A stretch of 64,000 nt of DNA from Bacteroidota bacterium (GCA_016711505.1 JADJSV010000002.1:248001-312000); one strand, 5' to 3'; counted from the stretch's first letter, positions 9,256 to 18,595 are shown. Program-made: numbers and translations. Notes: generated by a model from the letters alone, not told the origin.

Positions 9256-9263
9256 CAAAGATA
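9256..9263 (-). promoter_or_regulatory. -7 box TATCTTTG for the first copper-type cassette
   Basis: TATCTTTG on the minus strand, 13 bases upstream of the ATG at 9243, matches TAnnTTTG. It would drive the CNGKCH gene and possibly MbnP and MbnH. The -33 element is weak. Confidence 0.5.
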
Positions 9264-9383
9264 AGCATATTTGGTACGAAAAAGCATGATAAATGTTGTG
9301 TTAATTGCAGTTTTTTATGTGTTAGATTGGGTTTTTTTAAGCTGAATTTGAATTTTGGAAAGGGAGAGTAAGTAATTTTTTTT

Positions 9384-9469
9384 TAACACAAGATCACTAA
9401 GGTTTTATCACAAGAGCACAGTGTTTTCACTTAGTGTTTTTGGATATAACTTTAGTGAACTTGTGTTTA
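9384..9469. repeat. Imperfect inverted repeat, ACACAAG/CACTAAG word family
   Basis: The left arm TAACACAAGATCACTAAGG (9384-) pairs with the right arm ending TTTAGTGAACTTGTGTTTA (to 9469) with a few mismatches; the loop carries related words (CACAAGAGCACAGTG, CACTTAGTG). It sits just after folC. The same words recur at 19394-19485 and 27985-28118. Confidence 0.65.
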
Positions 9470-9478
9470 ATTGATATG

Positions 9479-10801
9479 TTAAATAATAGCCTCAGCCACA
9501 ACAAATGTGCTCCCGCCAATGAAGATCATATCTGACAAACTACTGTTTGATCTTGCTGCGGAAATTGCTTTAGAAACGGATTCGTAAGCGTTGCCATTCA
9601 GGTTATATGCTTTTGCCAGATTTTTTAATTCTTCTGCATCAAGGGCACGGGGGATATTTGCTTTGCAGAAATAGTAGCTTGCATTTGCTGGGAGCAATTC
9701 CAGGATTCCGGAAACGTCTTTATCATTAACAACTCCGATCACCATATGAAGTTTCTCAAATTTACATTGCGAAATTTGCTGAACAATAAATTCAATACCG
9801 GCTTTGTTATGTCCGACATCGCAAATGACAAGTGGTGCATCAGAAAGTTTTTGCCATCGCCCCATCAGTCCTGTTAATTCCTGCACATTAGAAAATGCAT
9901 CTCTCACGTGCGACTCAGAAATTTTCCATCCTGACTTTTTCAGCTGTTCGATAGCACAAAGAACTGTTGTGATATTTTTTTTCTGATAATTTCCTTGAAG
10001 ATTAAGTTTGAGGTCGGTATAGAGAATTTTTTTGTCTATAAAAACATTGAACATGATTCCGTTCTCATCATTAGTAATCACTTCGGTTTGGATAATATCT
10101 TCTGCAAAAGTAAATGGTGAATTTAATTTTTTTGCATGCTCAGTGAAAACATTTTGAATTTCAATTTGTCTTTCTCCAATGATCACGGGGACAAACCTTT
10201 TTATGATACCTGCTTTTTCAGTAGCAATTTTTTCAAGTGTATCGCCCAGCAATTGCATGTGATCATAACTGATATTTGTGATGATAGAAAGTTCAGGTGT
10301 AATGATATTTGTTGAATCAAGTCGACCTCCCAATCCTGTTTCAATGATTGCTATATCTACTTTTTCTTTTGCAAAATAATCGAAAGCAAGTCCAACGCAC
10401 CATTCAAAAAAGCTCAGGTCAATCTTTTCAAAAGAAGATTTATGCTCATTTACAAAATCGACCACTACTTTTTCAGGGATCATTTCACCATTAATACGGA
10501 TTCTTTCTCTGAAATCTTTCAGGTGCGGTGAGGTGTAAAGTGCGGTATTATAGCCCGCCTTTTGTAAAACCGCAGCCAATAAGTGGGAAGTCGAGCCCTT
10601 TCCATTTGTCCCGGCAATATGTAAAGATTTAAAGGAATTTTGCGGATTTCCGAGCGAATTGCAAAGTTCGATTGTATTTTTCAGGTCGGCTTTATAGGCA
10701 GCTGCGCCTATTCTATGGAACATAGGAAGCCTGGAAAAGAGGTAATCTAACGTCTGCCGGTAAGTCACTTGATCGAAGTACAAATTTGATTTCAGGGGCA
10801 A
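9479..10801 (-). CDS. folC: Bifunctional folylpolyglutamate/dihydrofolate synthase
   Basis: 440 residues, the normal FolC length. The P-loop SLHIAGTNGKGSTSHLLAAVLQ (about residues 49-70) and the next motif YTSPHLKDFRERIRINGE are diagnostic. ETGLGGRLDSTN, the Mur-ligase-like ISYDHMQLLGDTLEKIATEKAGI and LVICDVGHNKAGIEF follow in order. The enzyme adds glutamate to dihydropteroate and folates in the cytosol. It stands alone, with an inverted repeat downstream. Confidence 0.95.
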   Translation of the reverse strand: MPLKSNLYFDQVTYRQTLDYLFSRLPMFHRIGAAAYKADLKNTIELCNSLGNPQNSFKSLHIAGTNGKGSTSHLLAAVLQKAGYNTALYTSPHLKDFRERIRINGEMIPEKVVVDFVNEHKSSFEKIDLSFFEWCVGLAFDYFAKEKVDIAIIETGLGGRLDSTNIITPELSIITNISYDHMQLLGDTLEKIATEKAGIIKRFVPVIIGERQIEIQNVFTEHAKKLNSPFTFAEDIIQTEVITNDENGIMFNVFIDKKILYTDLKLNLQGNYQKKNITTVLCAIEQLKKSGWKISESHVRDAFSNVQELTGLMGRWQKLSDAPLVICDVGHNKAGIEFIVQQISQCKFEKLHMVIGVVNDKDVSGILELLPANASYYFCKANIPRALDAEELKNLAKAYNLNGNAYESVSKAISAARSNSSLSDMIFIGGSTFVVAEAII

Positions 10802-10833
10802 TTTACGACCAAATTAGTTCGCAATGTGAAAAT

Positions 10834-10841
10834 TATCTTTG
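10834..10841 (+). promoter_or_regulatory. -7 box TATCTTTG upstream of a 71-codon frame
   Basis: An exact TAnnTTTG match on the plus strand, 48 bases before the ATG at 10890. No clear TTG at -33. It is the main support for the small gene that follows. Confidence 0.4.
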
Positions 10842-10889
10842 TGGGAATAAGTTTTTTTCTAAATTGCTTACGCTAACAACCACCACATT

Positions 10890-11105
10890 ATGCCTTTAAC
10901 GAAACGGGCCACAAGAAAGCTGATAGGCACTTGGCCACAAAGACTAGCCTTGTCAGGATTGACCGCTTTTGTCGTTTGGAGTGTAACCGAAGAAAATCTT
11001 TTTCTCTTTGCCTCGGTCTGGTTAGTGTCCCATTTAATTCTCACTTTGCTCAATTCAAAAATTCCGGAAGTGACGACGAATTTTAACGAAGAGATGCGTT
11101 ATTGA
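10890..11105 (+). CDS. Possible small membrane protein, unknown
   Basis: 71 residues. A basic start (PLTKRATRKLIGTWPQR) is followed by a hydrophobic stretch, ALSGLTAFVVWSV, then LFLFASVWLVSHLILTLLN, so one or two membrane helices. I do not recognise it. A frame of 61 codons exists on the opposite strand (10868-11053), but this one has the better start, a promoter box at 10834 and a plausible membrane pattern. The rest of 10802-11177 shows nothing else. Confidence 0.4.
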   Translation: MPLTKRATRKLIGTWPQRLALSGLTAFVVWSVTEENLFLFASVWLVSHLILTLLNSKIPEVTTNFNEEMRY

Positions 11106-11177
11106 ATTGGGAGATCGTAATTCGAGACTCGTAATGCCTAATAAATGTGGGCTTCAAGTCATTTTAATTATTTACCG

Positions 11178-11531
11178 TTAAGTACTCAGAGAAAAATTTT
11201 TCCAGAAGAGTGGTCTGCACATTTTGATTCTTGCTTGCATTTTCTTTTCAATTACTTCCGGATTGTTTCGGACAAATTTCTGAATCTCTGTTTCAGATTC
11301 TGCTTCAAGTAAATTAATTATTCCGCTTCCATTTTCAAAAAGTGCAGCCATGATCAATCTGCCGTCAGTATATGCTTGTCGCATATAATTTTCATGTCGG
11401 CGCAGATCGACCGTAGTAAATGTTTTATGAGAAGGAAAGTTTTCTCCCATTGTCCACAGAATAAAATACAGATGTTTTAGTCCGCTTCTGATGCTTGGTG
11501 GAGATTCAATTTTGTCAAGAGGTTCTATCAT
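11178..11531 (-). CDS. YciI-like domain protein
   Basis: 117 residues. YFILWTMGENF, LRRHENYMRQAYTDGRLIMAALFENGSGIINLLEAESETEIQKFVRNNP is the YciI (YCII-related) pattern: beta strand, His-containing helix, then D-G-x-L-x-x-x-G-x-F and a strand ending in an acidic helix. The family has a ferredoxin-like fold with a conserved His and is implicated in small-molecule chemistry; the substrate is unknown. The C-terminal tail (KMCRPLFWKNF) is unusual. Monocistronic. Confidence 0.6.
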   Translation of the reverse strand: MIEPLDKIESPPSIRSGLKHLYFILWTMGENFPSHKTFTTVDLRRHENYMRQAYTDGRLIMAALFENGSGIINLLEAESETEIQKFVRNNPEVIEKKMQARIKMCRPLFWKNFSLST

Positions 11532-12072
11532 GGTTCGTGTGATTTTCGTGTCAAAAACAATAGCAATAAAAGTCAGACAGTATCATTTGTGGTATATTTA
11601 ACATTGCCTTAACTGATATTCAAATATTCATTATATGTTTCGAATTATTATCAGTCTTGTGTCAGTTGTCTGTCATCGTAGCGTCAGGTGATGTAGGTAT
11701 TTATTTTCGTGAATCGTGATTCGAGTTGTCCTTGATTCAGCGGTTTACTTGCTGCCAGGATTTTTATTTCCCGCAGATCCCGCAGATCCCGCAGATTAAG
11801 GCGCAGATCTTGTGTTCCAATTATTCACTGCTATTGCAAGAAAAACGATCTGGTATAATTTCGACGAACACTATCTGCGGATTTATCTGCGCCTTAATCT
11901 GCGGGATCTGCGGGAGAAAAAATTTTCAACAACTAGCTGAAAATTTGCATATGTCAGTGTCTTAGAATAGGCGGATTTCAGCATATAAGACGAAGAAGGG
12001 CTCAAATCATTCGCAACTCGTGTTACGAATTTCGCATTACGAATTACAAAATCGAATTGCTACCTTTACGCT
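11532..12072. other. Divergent intergenic region with a 30-bp-arm inverted repeat
   Basis: 541 bases between divergent genes. It contains the CCCGCAGAT inverted repeat (11770-11914) and AT-rich flanks. A weak -7-like TACCTTTA lies at 12061, just before the gene at 12073. I see no credible gene; an open frame over the repeat (PQIPQIPQI) is a by-product of the repeat. Confidence 0.6.
11770..11914. repeat. CCCGCAGAT direct repeats within a long inverted repeat
   Basis: CCCGCAGAT is repeated three times from 11770. Positions 11779-11808 are perfectly complementary to 11885-11914 (30-base arms, 76-base loop). The same vocabulary (GCGCAGAT, CCCGCAGATT, ATCTGCG) recurs 20 kb away at 31308-31595, so this is a dispersed family, not a local accident. 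Confidence 0.85.
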
Positions 12073-13568
12073 ATGAAAAAGTTATTGCTTACTTTCTTGT
12101 TTCTTTCAGTCTTTGTTGAATTAAGTTCTTCGCAGACGATTAAATTTTCGGAAGAGATAAAGGAAAATAAAAATGCTCGCTACATGCGTGTATTGGGTTC
12201 GGATGAAGAAGGGAATATTTATGTATTGAGAAGTAATATCTCTCTTGAAACAGATCGTGACCGTTCCGGATTTAAGAGCAGAGTTTATTTTCTTCAATAC
12301 TTAAGTGAGGATCTGAAACTACTCTGGGAAAAAGAGCTGCTAACTTCTTTTGAAGATGGTCATATTGCCGATGTGCAAATGAACAATGGCAGAGTAGTGG
12401 TCGTTGTTTTTTGAATAATAGAAAAGAGAAAACGTTTACTTTTTATATTCAGGCTTTAGACAACAGAGGAAACTGGGTCAATAAGCCAAAAGAAGTTGAT
12501 CAGTTTATTGCAAACGATATTGATGAAGACGACAAACCCGGTATTATAAATTCACAGGATGAATTGTCGATTGCATTCTCTTACCGGAAAGTGAGCACTG
12601 ATAAAAATTTTCAGGGTTATCAGGTGCTTGTCATGGATACTTCTTTCAATGTCCGCTATAAAAAACAAATAGATATCGAAGCTTCTGTAAATACCTATAT
12701 TCCGGTATCATTTTTATTTTCTAATCAGGCGTCTTTCTTTGTTCTTGGAATTCATTATACCACTGAGAAACGTATTAAGACACAAGGCCAGGCGTTTTAT
12801 GAGTTGTATGGATTTAATTCGAAAACGAATCAGGTTCTTCACTCAGAAATTAAAAGTGAAACTAAATTTTTGACTGATGTAGGTTTCACAATTGATAATG
12901 TAAACAAGCGGGTAATTGCTGCAGGATTTTATTCAGACAAGACCACATATTCAGTGGCTGGAGTATTTTACAATGCCTTTTCGGAAGATAGTCTTATTCA
13001 ACTTTCATCGCAGAACTCGGCTTTCCCTGAATCGTATATGCAGAAATTCATAGGAGAAAGAAAAGACGGCCGTAGTAAAGAACTTGTCAATTACACGATT
13101 GATCGTCTCATCGTTCGCAGAGATGGTGGTGTAGCAATACTCGCTGAATCATTCAATCGCGCTGAGCGGTCGTACTGGGACTATTACATGCAAACATATG
13201 TTTATCATTACTACTATCACTATGGCAACGTAATGATCTTATCGATCAATCCTTCAGGTGATATTTTGTGGAATAATGTTGTGTCAAAAGATCAGAACTC
13301 TATCGATGATGCTGGATATTCTTCCTCTTATATAAGTTCAATTGTGAGTGGAAAAATAATTTCTCTCTATAACAAATATATCGACGATGATTCATCAGTG
13401 CTCATGACAACAGTCGATGGAATAGGAGCACAAAAAACCGATGTGCTGTTCAATGAAAATGAAAAAGTGGTTATAATTCCCAAGTCGGCTAAACAGATTG
13501 ATGAAGACACTATTTTATTGCCGGCTTATAAGCAGAACAGGTTTTTTATACTAAAAGTCACCTTGTAA
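12073..13568 (+). CDS. Secreted protein of unknown function, split by a frameshift in a T6 run
   Basis: About 498 residues when one missing T is supplied in the run at 12407-12412. The first part (12073-12414) has a signal peptide (KLLLTFLFLSVFVELSSSQ) and ends VVVVF then TGA. The second part starts LNNRKEKTFTFYIQALDN and continues to 13568. The content suggests repeated beta strands (NIYVLRSN, KVVIIPKSAKQ), probably a beta-propeller-like secreted protein, with a Tyr-rich stretch YYMQTYVYHYYYHYG. I recognise no named family. One gene interrupted by a one-base loss is the simplest reading. Confidence 0.7.
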
Positions 13569-13577
13569 TTAATTGAT

Positions 13578-14608
13578 TCAGGATTTTTTCTGCAGTAATA
13601 TCTTCTTTCCCGGAGGAATCGAAGCTCCTTCATTCAGTTCGTTATACTTATAAATGTATTTGGATTTAATTCCATATTCCTGAGAGATAGAGAAAACAGT
13701 ATCTCCGGGTTTTGTTATATAGAATTTTTTATCGCTTTCTTTTTCTTTGGCTGGATGTACACTATCTGACCTTCTGAAAGATTTGCATCATCACGAACTT
13801 CATTATATTTTGGTAACTGCCAGTAGCCGAGATTTAATTCTTTTGCAAGACTTTCATATGTATCTCCGTGGCGGGCTATAACATATTTAATTCCGTTTTT
13901 CTCTTTTACCTTGCGGGTTGCAAATGCATCAACAACTTCAACAGAAGGAACAAAAACCCGTTTCTCTTTTATATCTCTTTTAGGATAAGACTCAGCTATT
14001 ACTTCATCAGTTGAAGTGCTATTAGAAGCTGTAGTAGTATTTGTATTTGAATTTGGTGAAGGAGCAGGAGTCTTGCTGTCAGCATAAAGTGGAAGTTCTT
14101 CCTGAGTATCCAGTAAATGCAATTGATAATCTTCTATGATCTTGATCAAACGGGTAGCATAAGCAGGATCAGTTGCATACCCGGCTTTCTTCAAACCTTT
14201 CGCCCAGCCTTTGTAATCTGTTTTGTCGAGTTCAAATAAGAATGCATAACGTGACCGGGTTTTGAGGAAATTACTGTGATCGTCGTATGATTCTAAAGTT
14301 GTATTGTATTTTCTGAAACATTCGTCTTTTTCATCATCATCCTGAATGTACGAAGGTCCAACCCAATTAGCGCATTTGATACCAAAGTGGTTATTAGCCT
14401 GAACAGCTAACGGACTTTTTCCATCACTTGATTCAAGACAAGCCTGAGCCATAGTAATACTAGCAGGCACGCCGGACTTGATCATTTCACGGATAGCATC
14501 TTCTTTGTGATCGGCAATGTATTGCAATCTTGCTGCTTTTGGATCTGCAGCGAAAGTTGAATTTAAGCCAATAAGTAAAAAGAAGGCAAGAATGGATGAA
14601 ACTTTCAT
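13578..14608 (-). CDS. Secreted glucosaminidase with two LysM domains (frameshifted)
   Basis: About 344 residues if one base is added in the run at 13740-13744; otherwise the frame stops at 13715. A signal peptide leads into a glucosaminidase domain: AIREMIKSGVPASITMAQACLESSDGKSPLAVQANNHFGIKC, with the catalytic Glu in CLESSDG, and YDDHSNFLKTRSRYAFLF, YKGWAKGLKKAGYATDP. A Ser/Thr/Asn linker follows, then LysM (YVIARHGDTYESLAKELNLGYWQLPKYN). After the break a second LysM is readable: FYITKPGDTVFSISQEYGI, ending KKILLQKKS. It cleaves peptidoglycan glycan strands (FlgJ-like fold) in the periplasm or outside the cell. Confidence 0.85.
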
Positions 14609-14714
14609 AGTCATTAAACGCAATTTTGTGATGGTTATTTGTGAGATTATTACGATGATTTAATGTAGTAAGATACACTTAGAAGTGTAATTAATTGCCT
14701 GAAATTCTTAAAAG

Positions 14715-15599
14715 TTATGGATAAAATGGAAAAATTCCGCCTGTATGGATCGCCGTAATACTGCTTTTGGTCTGAAAGGTTCCCTTTTTGAGTAGATCAT
14801 TTATTGCAAAAAACATTTTTCCGGTATAAACAGGTTCGATCTGAATGTTGTTTTGGAAATAAAATTCTCTGCAGAAATTATCGAGTTCAGATGTTGATTT
14901 TGCATAACCTCCAAAATGATAGTCGTAATGCAAAGTGATCTTTGAAAGATCGCCACCCAAATCTGAAATATTTTTCTGCATGAATTGCGCACCTTTCAAT
15001 ACAGGAATTCCATGCACTTCTTGTCCGGGTTTTACACCTTTTGAGATCCCGGCAACTGTAGCACCTGTTCCACATGCGCAGAAAATATAATTGGCTTCAG
15101 GAATTTCATTTGCAATTTCTGAAGTTCCTTCTACTGCTGCAAGATTGGATCCGCCTTCGGGAAGAATAAAAACATCATCAGGATCTTTTATAATTCCTTT
15201 ACTCTTCAATGTTAGTAACAGATTGGAAATATATTCCGCATTATCTTTTTGTCTGTACTCTTCTCTCGAAACAAAAATCAGTTTCATTTTATTTTCAAGC
15301 ATGAATTGAATACATGGATTTGAAATTTCATCACCACGAACAATTCCGATAGAATCAATTCCAAGTTGATGAGTAGCAGCAGCAGTTGCGATCAGATGGT
15401 TTGAATATGCGCCGCCAAAAGTGAGAAGCACTTTTTTATTCTGTTCTCTGAAATCGATCAGATTGTATTTCAGCTTGCGCCATTTGTTTCCGCCGGTAAA
15501 AGGATGCACAAGGTCTTCGCGCAAAACGGAAATTTTAAAATCTCCTGATTCCGGTAGACGGATTTCCTGAAGGATTGACTTGGATTGGAGATTCAACAT
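14715..15599 (-). CDS. PLP-dependent ACC deaminase/D-cysteine desulfhydrase family enzyme
   Basis: 294 residues. FTGGNKWRKLKYNL contains the PLP Lys; TFGGAYSNHLIATAAATHQLG is the cofactor phosphate and substrate loop. IFCACGTGATVAGISKG is the second phosphate-binding site and ITAIHTGGIFPFYP the C-terminal motif. The family cleaves 1-aminocyclopropane-1-carboxylate or D-cysteine to a 2-oxo acid, ammonia and, for D-cysteine, sulfide. D-cysteine desulfhydrase is the more common role in Bacteroidota, but sequence alone does not decide. Monocistronic. Confidence 0.85.
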   Translation of the reverse strand: MLNLQSKSILQEIRLPESGDFKISVLREDLVHPFTGGNKWRKLKYNLIDFREQNKKVLLTFGGAYSNHLIATAAATHQLGIDSIGIVRGDEISNPCIQFMLENKMKLIFVSREEYRQKDNAEYISNLLLTLKSKGIIKDPDDVFILPEGGSNLAAVEGTSEIANEIPEANYIFCACGTGATVAGISKGVKPGQEVHGIPVLKGAQFMQKNISDLGGDLSKITLHYDYHFGGYAKSTSELDNFCREFYFQNNIQIEPVYTGKMFFAINDLLKKGTFQTKSSITAIHTGGIFPFYP

Positions 15600-16206
15600 C
15601 CGGCAAAAATACTTATATAATCACCTGCTTATATGCGGTTCCGATTTACATTTCAAATAAAGTTCTTTGACTATTTAAAAAAAGCTGTCCGCCGCGAGCT
15701 GGATAGCCATGCGTGAGGGGAAATCGAGGGGACTCGGCGCATGGCGTAAGCTACTTTTACTATCAATAATACATTTTATTACGATATTAAATTTACTATC
15801 TATACTACATTTTACAATCGATAAGTAAACTATACAATCAACAATTACTTTTACCTGGAATAACGAAAGATCATAAGGGAAGTGCTTTTTGCGCGGCCCC
15901 CGGGGTTAAATATGAGTCATCGAAAAATCTAAATTTCTCAAGGCTATTTTGGTTATAATTGTTAGTTCATTGACATTCAACATTACCAAACTGCAATTCA
16001 CACTGACACTTTTTATTGAGTAGTTGAAAGTACAGCAGTTTGAGTTTGATATCTGGAGCGCGGGAAGTAACAAAGTCAATTCCTCTATATTCCTTAAATC
16101 AACGCATAAGCATTATCGCAATCCGCAATCCGCAATCCGCAATCCGCATTTCAATAAATCCCCCAAACCCTTCAAATCAACCCTATAAATTCTTTAATTA
16201 AACAAG
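15600..16206. other. Long gene-poor intergenic region with GC-rich hairpin and AT-rich repeats
   Basis: No credible gene. It holds a GC-rich island at 15688-15752 with the stem GCCATGCG (15706-15713) / CGCATGGC (15738-15745). Two 21-base AT-rich direct repeats, identical at 19 of 21 positions, lie at 15758-15778 and 15794-15814. A second GC-rich patch (GCGCGGCCCCCGGGG) is near 15890, and a GCAATCC tandem array at 16115-16146. I cannot identify a known RNA here. Confidence 0.55.
16115..16146. repeat. GCAATCC heptamer tandem repeat
   Basis: About four direct copies of the 7-mer GCAATCC. Another word of length seven, like CACTTTT and GTTCAAA elsewhere in the window. Confidence 0.75.
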
Positions 16207-16237
16207 TTGCCCCACCCACTGTTTTTTGATAAATTTG
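16207..16237 (+). promoter_or_regulatory. Consensus Bacteroidota promoter for DUF5522-hutU
   Basis: TTG at 16207-16209, exactly 20 bases, then TAAATTTG at 16230-16237. This is a full match to TTG-N20-TAnnTTTG and lies 43 bases before the DUF5522 ATG. Confidence 0.75.
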
Positions 16238-16280
16238 CCCGCCAATCATCAAACAATACCGTTGATTGCACTGTTATTCC

Positions 16281-16445
16281 ATGGCAATTCAAGACAAATT
16301 TGATCCTGAAGACTATTATCTCTCGCCCGAAGGTTATATTATCTTTACTGAAAAATATCACCTGAAACGCGGATATTGTTGTCAAAGCGGGTGCAAACAT
16401 TGTCCGTGGGACTTCAATAAAACCAAATCCAAAAAAGAAAAATAA
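16281..16445 (+). CDS. DUF5522 small Cys-rich protein
   Basis: 54 residues. The pattern DYYLSPEGYIIFTEKYHLKRGYCCQSGCKHCPWDF is characteristic of DUF5522: four Cys and one His close together (YCCxSGCxHCPW), a likely metal site. The tail is Lys-rich. It ends 6 bases before hutU and shares its promoter, so the two are an operon. In Bacteroidota this small protein is common but uncharacterised. The gene is shorter than many length cut-offs but is well supported by the promoter and family motif. Confidence 0.85.
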   Translation: MAIQDKFDPEDYYLSPEGYIIFTEKYHLKRGYCCQSGCKHCPWDFNKTKSKKEK

Positions 16446-16451
16446 GCGAAC

Positions 16452-18134
16452 ATGCTCACAAGTATATCCTCTGAAAAATTAGATCTAAGTACATCAAAGA
16501 CGCCAACCGGCACTAAGCTCTCTTGTAAAGGCTGGGTTCAGGAAGCGGCATTGAGAATGTTGTTGAACAATCTCGATCCTGATGTTGCTGAACGTCCGGA
16601 AGATCTGGTCGTGTATGGTGGAAGAGGAAAGGCAGCACGTAACGTTGAAAGTTTTCATCTGATCGTAAAAGCGTTGAAAGACTTGAATGATGATGAAACA
16701 TTGTTGATCCAAAGTGGGAAACCGGTTGCAATACTTCCCTCACACAAAGATGCACCGAGAGTAATTTTAAGCAACTCTCAGTTAGTGCCGAAGTGGGCAA
16801 CATGGGAAGTGTTCGATGAACTAGAAAAGAAAGGTTTGATCATGTATGGTCAGATGACAGCAGGTTCTTGGATCTACATCGGCTCGCAGGGAATTGTACA
16901 GGGAACGTATGAAACATTTAATGCTGTTGCTGATAAACATTTTGGTGGTTCATTGAAAGGGACTCTTTCTGTAACAGCAGGACTCGGTGGAATGGGTGGT
17001 GCACAGCCTTTAGCTGTGACAATGGCTGATGGAGTTTGTCTGGCCGCAGAAGTTGAAGAATGGCGTGCACAAAAAAGAGTAGACACAAAATATCTTGACT
17101 TTATCGAAAGAGATCTTGATAAAGCAATTGATCTCGCATTAGAATTTAAAGCGAAAGGTGAAAATAAATCGATCGGTGTAATTTGTACAGCAGTTAAGTT
17201 GTTGAAGAGATTGATCGAGAGAAATATTGTTCCCGAAGTATTGACTGATCAGACTTCGGCACATGATCCGTTGATCGGATATTTACCTGAAGGATTGACG
17301 AATGAAGAAGCAAATGTTTTGCGCGAGACAGATCCTGCAAAATACATTGATATGGCGTATGATTCTATGGCAGAGCATGTACGTTTAATGCTTGAATTAC
17401 AATCACGCGGATCTGTAACATTTGATTACGGAAATAATTTACGAGCACGTGCACAAGAGCGTGGAGTAAAGAATGCATTTGATTTCCCCGGATTTGTTCC
17501 GGCATATATTCGTCCGCTTTTCTGTGAAGGAAAAGGTCCGTTCCGTTGGGCAGCATTGTCAGGTGACCCGCAGGATATTTACGAAACTGATAAAGTCATT
17601 CTGGAATTATTTCCTGAGAATAAATCATTACATCGCTGGATGAAAATGGCGCGTGAAAGAATTGCATTTCAGGGATTGCCTGCAAGAATTTGCTGGTTAG
17701 GAATGGGCGACAGAGAGAAGGCAGGTTTAGCGTTTAATGAATTGGTAAGAACAGGAAAAGTAAAAGCTCCGATCGTAATTGGTCGTGATCATCTTGATAC
17801 CGGTTCTGTTGCATCTCCGAATCGTGAAACGGAAGCAATGCTGGATGGAAGTGATGCCATCGCTGACTGGCCTATTCTGAATGCATTGATAAATACAGCA
17901 GGTGGTGCCAGTTGGGTATCGTTGCATCATGGGGGTGGAGTAGGTATGGGGTATTCAATACACTCAGGAATGGTGATTGTTGCTGATGGAACTGCCGATG
18001 CAGAGCGCAGACTGAAAAGAGTGTTGCATAACGACCCTGCAATGGGAGTGATCCGCCATGCTGATGCCGGTTATGATATTGCAAAAGATACTGCAAGAAA
18101 ATTCCGTTTAGATCTTAACACAAGGTTGAAATAA
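16452..18134 (+). CDS. hutU: Urocanate hydratase
   Basis: 560 residues, the normal length. Urocanase motifs: VYGGRGKAARN near the N-terminus; VTAGLGGMGGAQPLAVTMADG for NAD+ binding; FCEGKGPFRWAALSGDPQDI with the active-site Cys region; and GGGVGMGYSIHSGMVIVADGT near the C-terminus. It converts urocanate to imidazolone propionate in histidine degradation, in the cytosol. No other hut genes are in the window; it is coupled instead to the DUF5522 gene. Confidence 0.97.
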   Translation: MLTSISSEKLDLSTSKTPTGTKLSCKGWVQEAALRMLLNNLDPDVAERPEDLVVYGGRGKAARNVESFHLIVKALKDLNDDETLLIQSGKPVAILPSHKDAPRVILSNSQLVPKWATWEVFDELEKKGLIMYGQMTAGSWIYIGSQGIVQGTYETFNAVADKHFGGSLKGTLSVTAGLGGMGGAQPLAVTMADGVCLAAEVEEWRAQKRVDTKYLDFIERDLDKAIDLALEFKAKGENKSIGVICTAVKLLKRLIERNIVPEVLTDQTSAHDPLIGYLPEGLTNEEANVLRETDPAKYIDMAYDSMAEHVRLMLELQSRGSVTFDYGNNLRARAQERGVKNAFDFPGFVPAYIRPLFCEGKGPFRWAALSGDPQDIYETDKVILELFPENKSLHRWMKMARERIAFQGLPARICWLGMGDREKAGLAFNELVRTGKVKAPIVIGRDHLDTGSVASPNRETEAMLDGSDAIADWPILNALINTAGGASWVSLHHGGGVGMGYSIHSGMVIVADGTADAERRLKRVLHNDPAMGVIRHADAGYDIAKDTARKFRLDLNTRLK

Positions 18135-18184
18135 CGTTTGGAGCGGTATTTGCGTATCAGGAATAAATCAATCTTCAACTTAAA

Positions 18185-18595
18185 ATGAAATCAAGAGCCT
18201 CAAGATATCTCTTCGCAGTATTACTTTGTACAGTATTTTTTACAGCCTGTGAAAAGACAGAAGATACAGGTCCATCGACCACTGACAGAGACAAATATTT
18301 AGGAAGTTGGTCAGGAAGTTCAACCGGAAGTGGCGGCACACGTAATTTTAATATGCAGATCACTGCCAGTAACAGTGCAGCAGATCAGATCGTATTGAAC
18401 AACTTCGACGGTGTTGGAACAGGAAATTTTATTTATGCAAACATCAGCGGCAACTCACTTTCAATCGTAAGTACATTAGTCGGTTCCGATCGTTATGAAG
18501 GCACCGGTTCAATTTCCGGAAATACGTTGAGTTTTACTTTTACAATTGATGATGGGCAGACGATAGAGAATCGGTCGGCTACGGCTACTAAATAA
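18185..18595 (+). CDS. Small lipoprotein, unknown
   Basis: 136 residues with a lipobox (CTVFFTACEKTED). The mature part is Gly/Ser/Thr/Asn-rich with predicted beta strands (KYLGSWSGSSTGSGGTRNFNMQITAS, LSFTFTIDDGQTI), a lipocalin-like or beta-sandwich shape. It is exported to the periplasm or outer membrane. It lies 50 bases after hutU on the same strand, but nothing ties it functionally to histidine degradation. Confidence 0.75.
   Translation: MKSRASRYLFAVLLCTVFFTACEKTEDTGPSTTDRDKYLGSWSGSSTGSGGTRNFNMQITASNSAADQIVLNNFDGVGTGNFIYANISGNSLSIVSTLVGSDRYEGTGSISGNTLSFTFTIDDGQTIENRSATATK

Noticed and set aside
10868..11053. 61-codon frame on the minus strand
   Set aside because: Overlaps a better plus-strand frame with a promoter; basic, no recognisable pattern.
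11726..11965. Open frame with PQIPQIPQI repeat
   Set aside because: It lies entirely over the CCCGCAGAT inverted repeat; the repetitive protein is a by-product of the DNA repeat and has no start context.
12400..12420. Programmed -1 frameshift
   Set aside because: Many other genes in the window show the same one-base homopolymer loss, so a shared technical cause is more likely. Not excluded.
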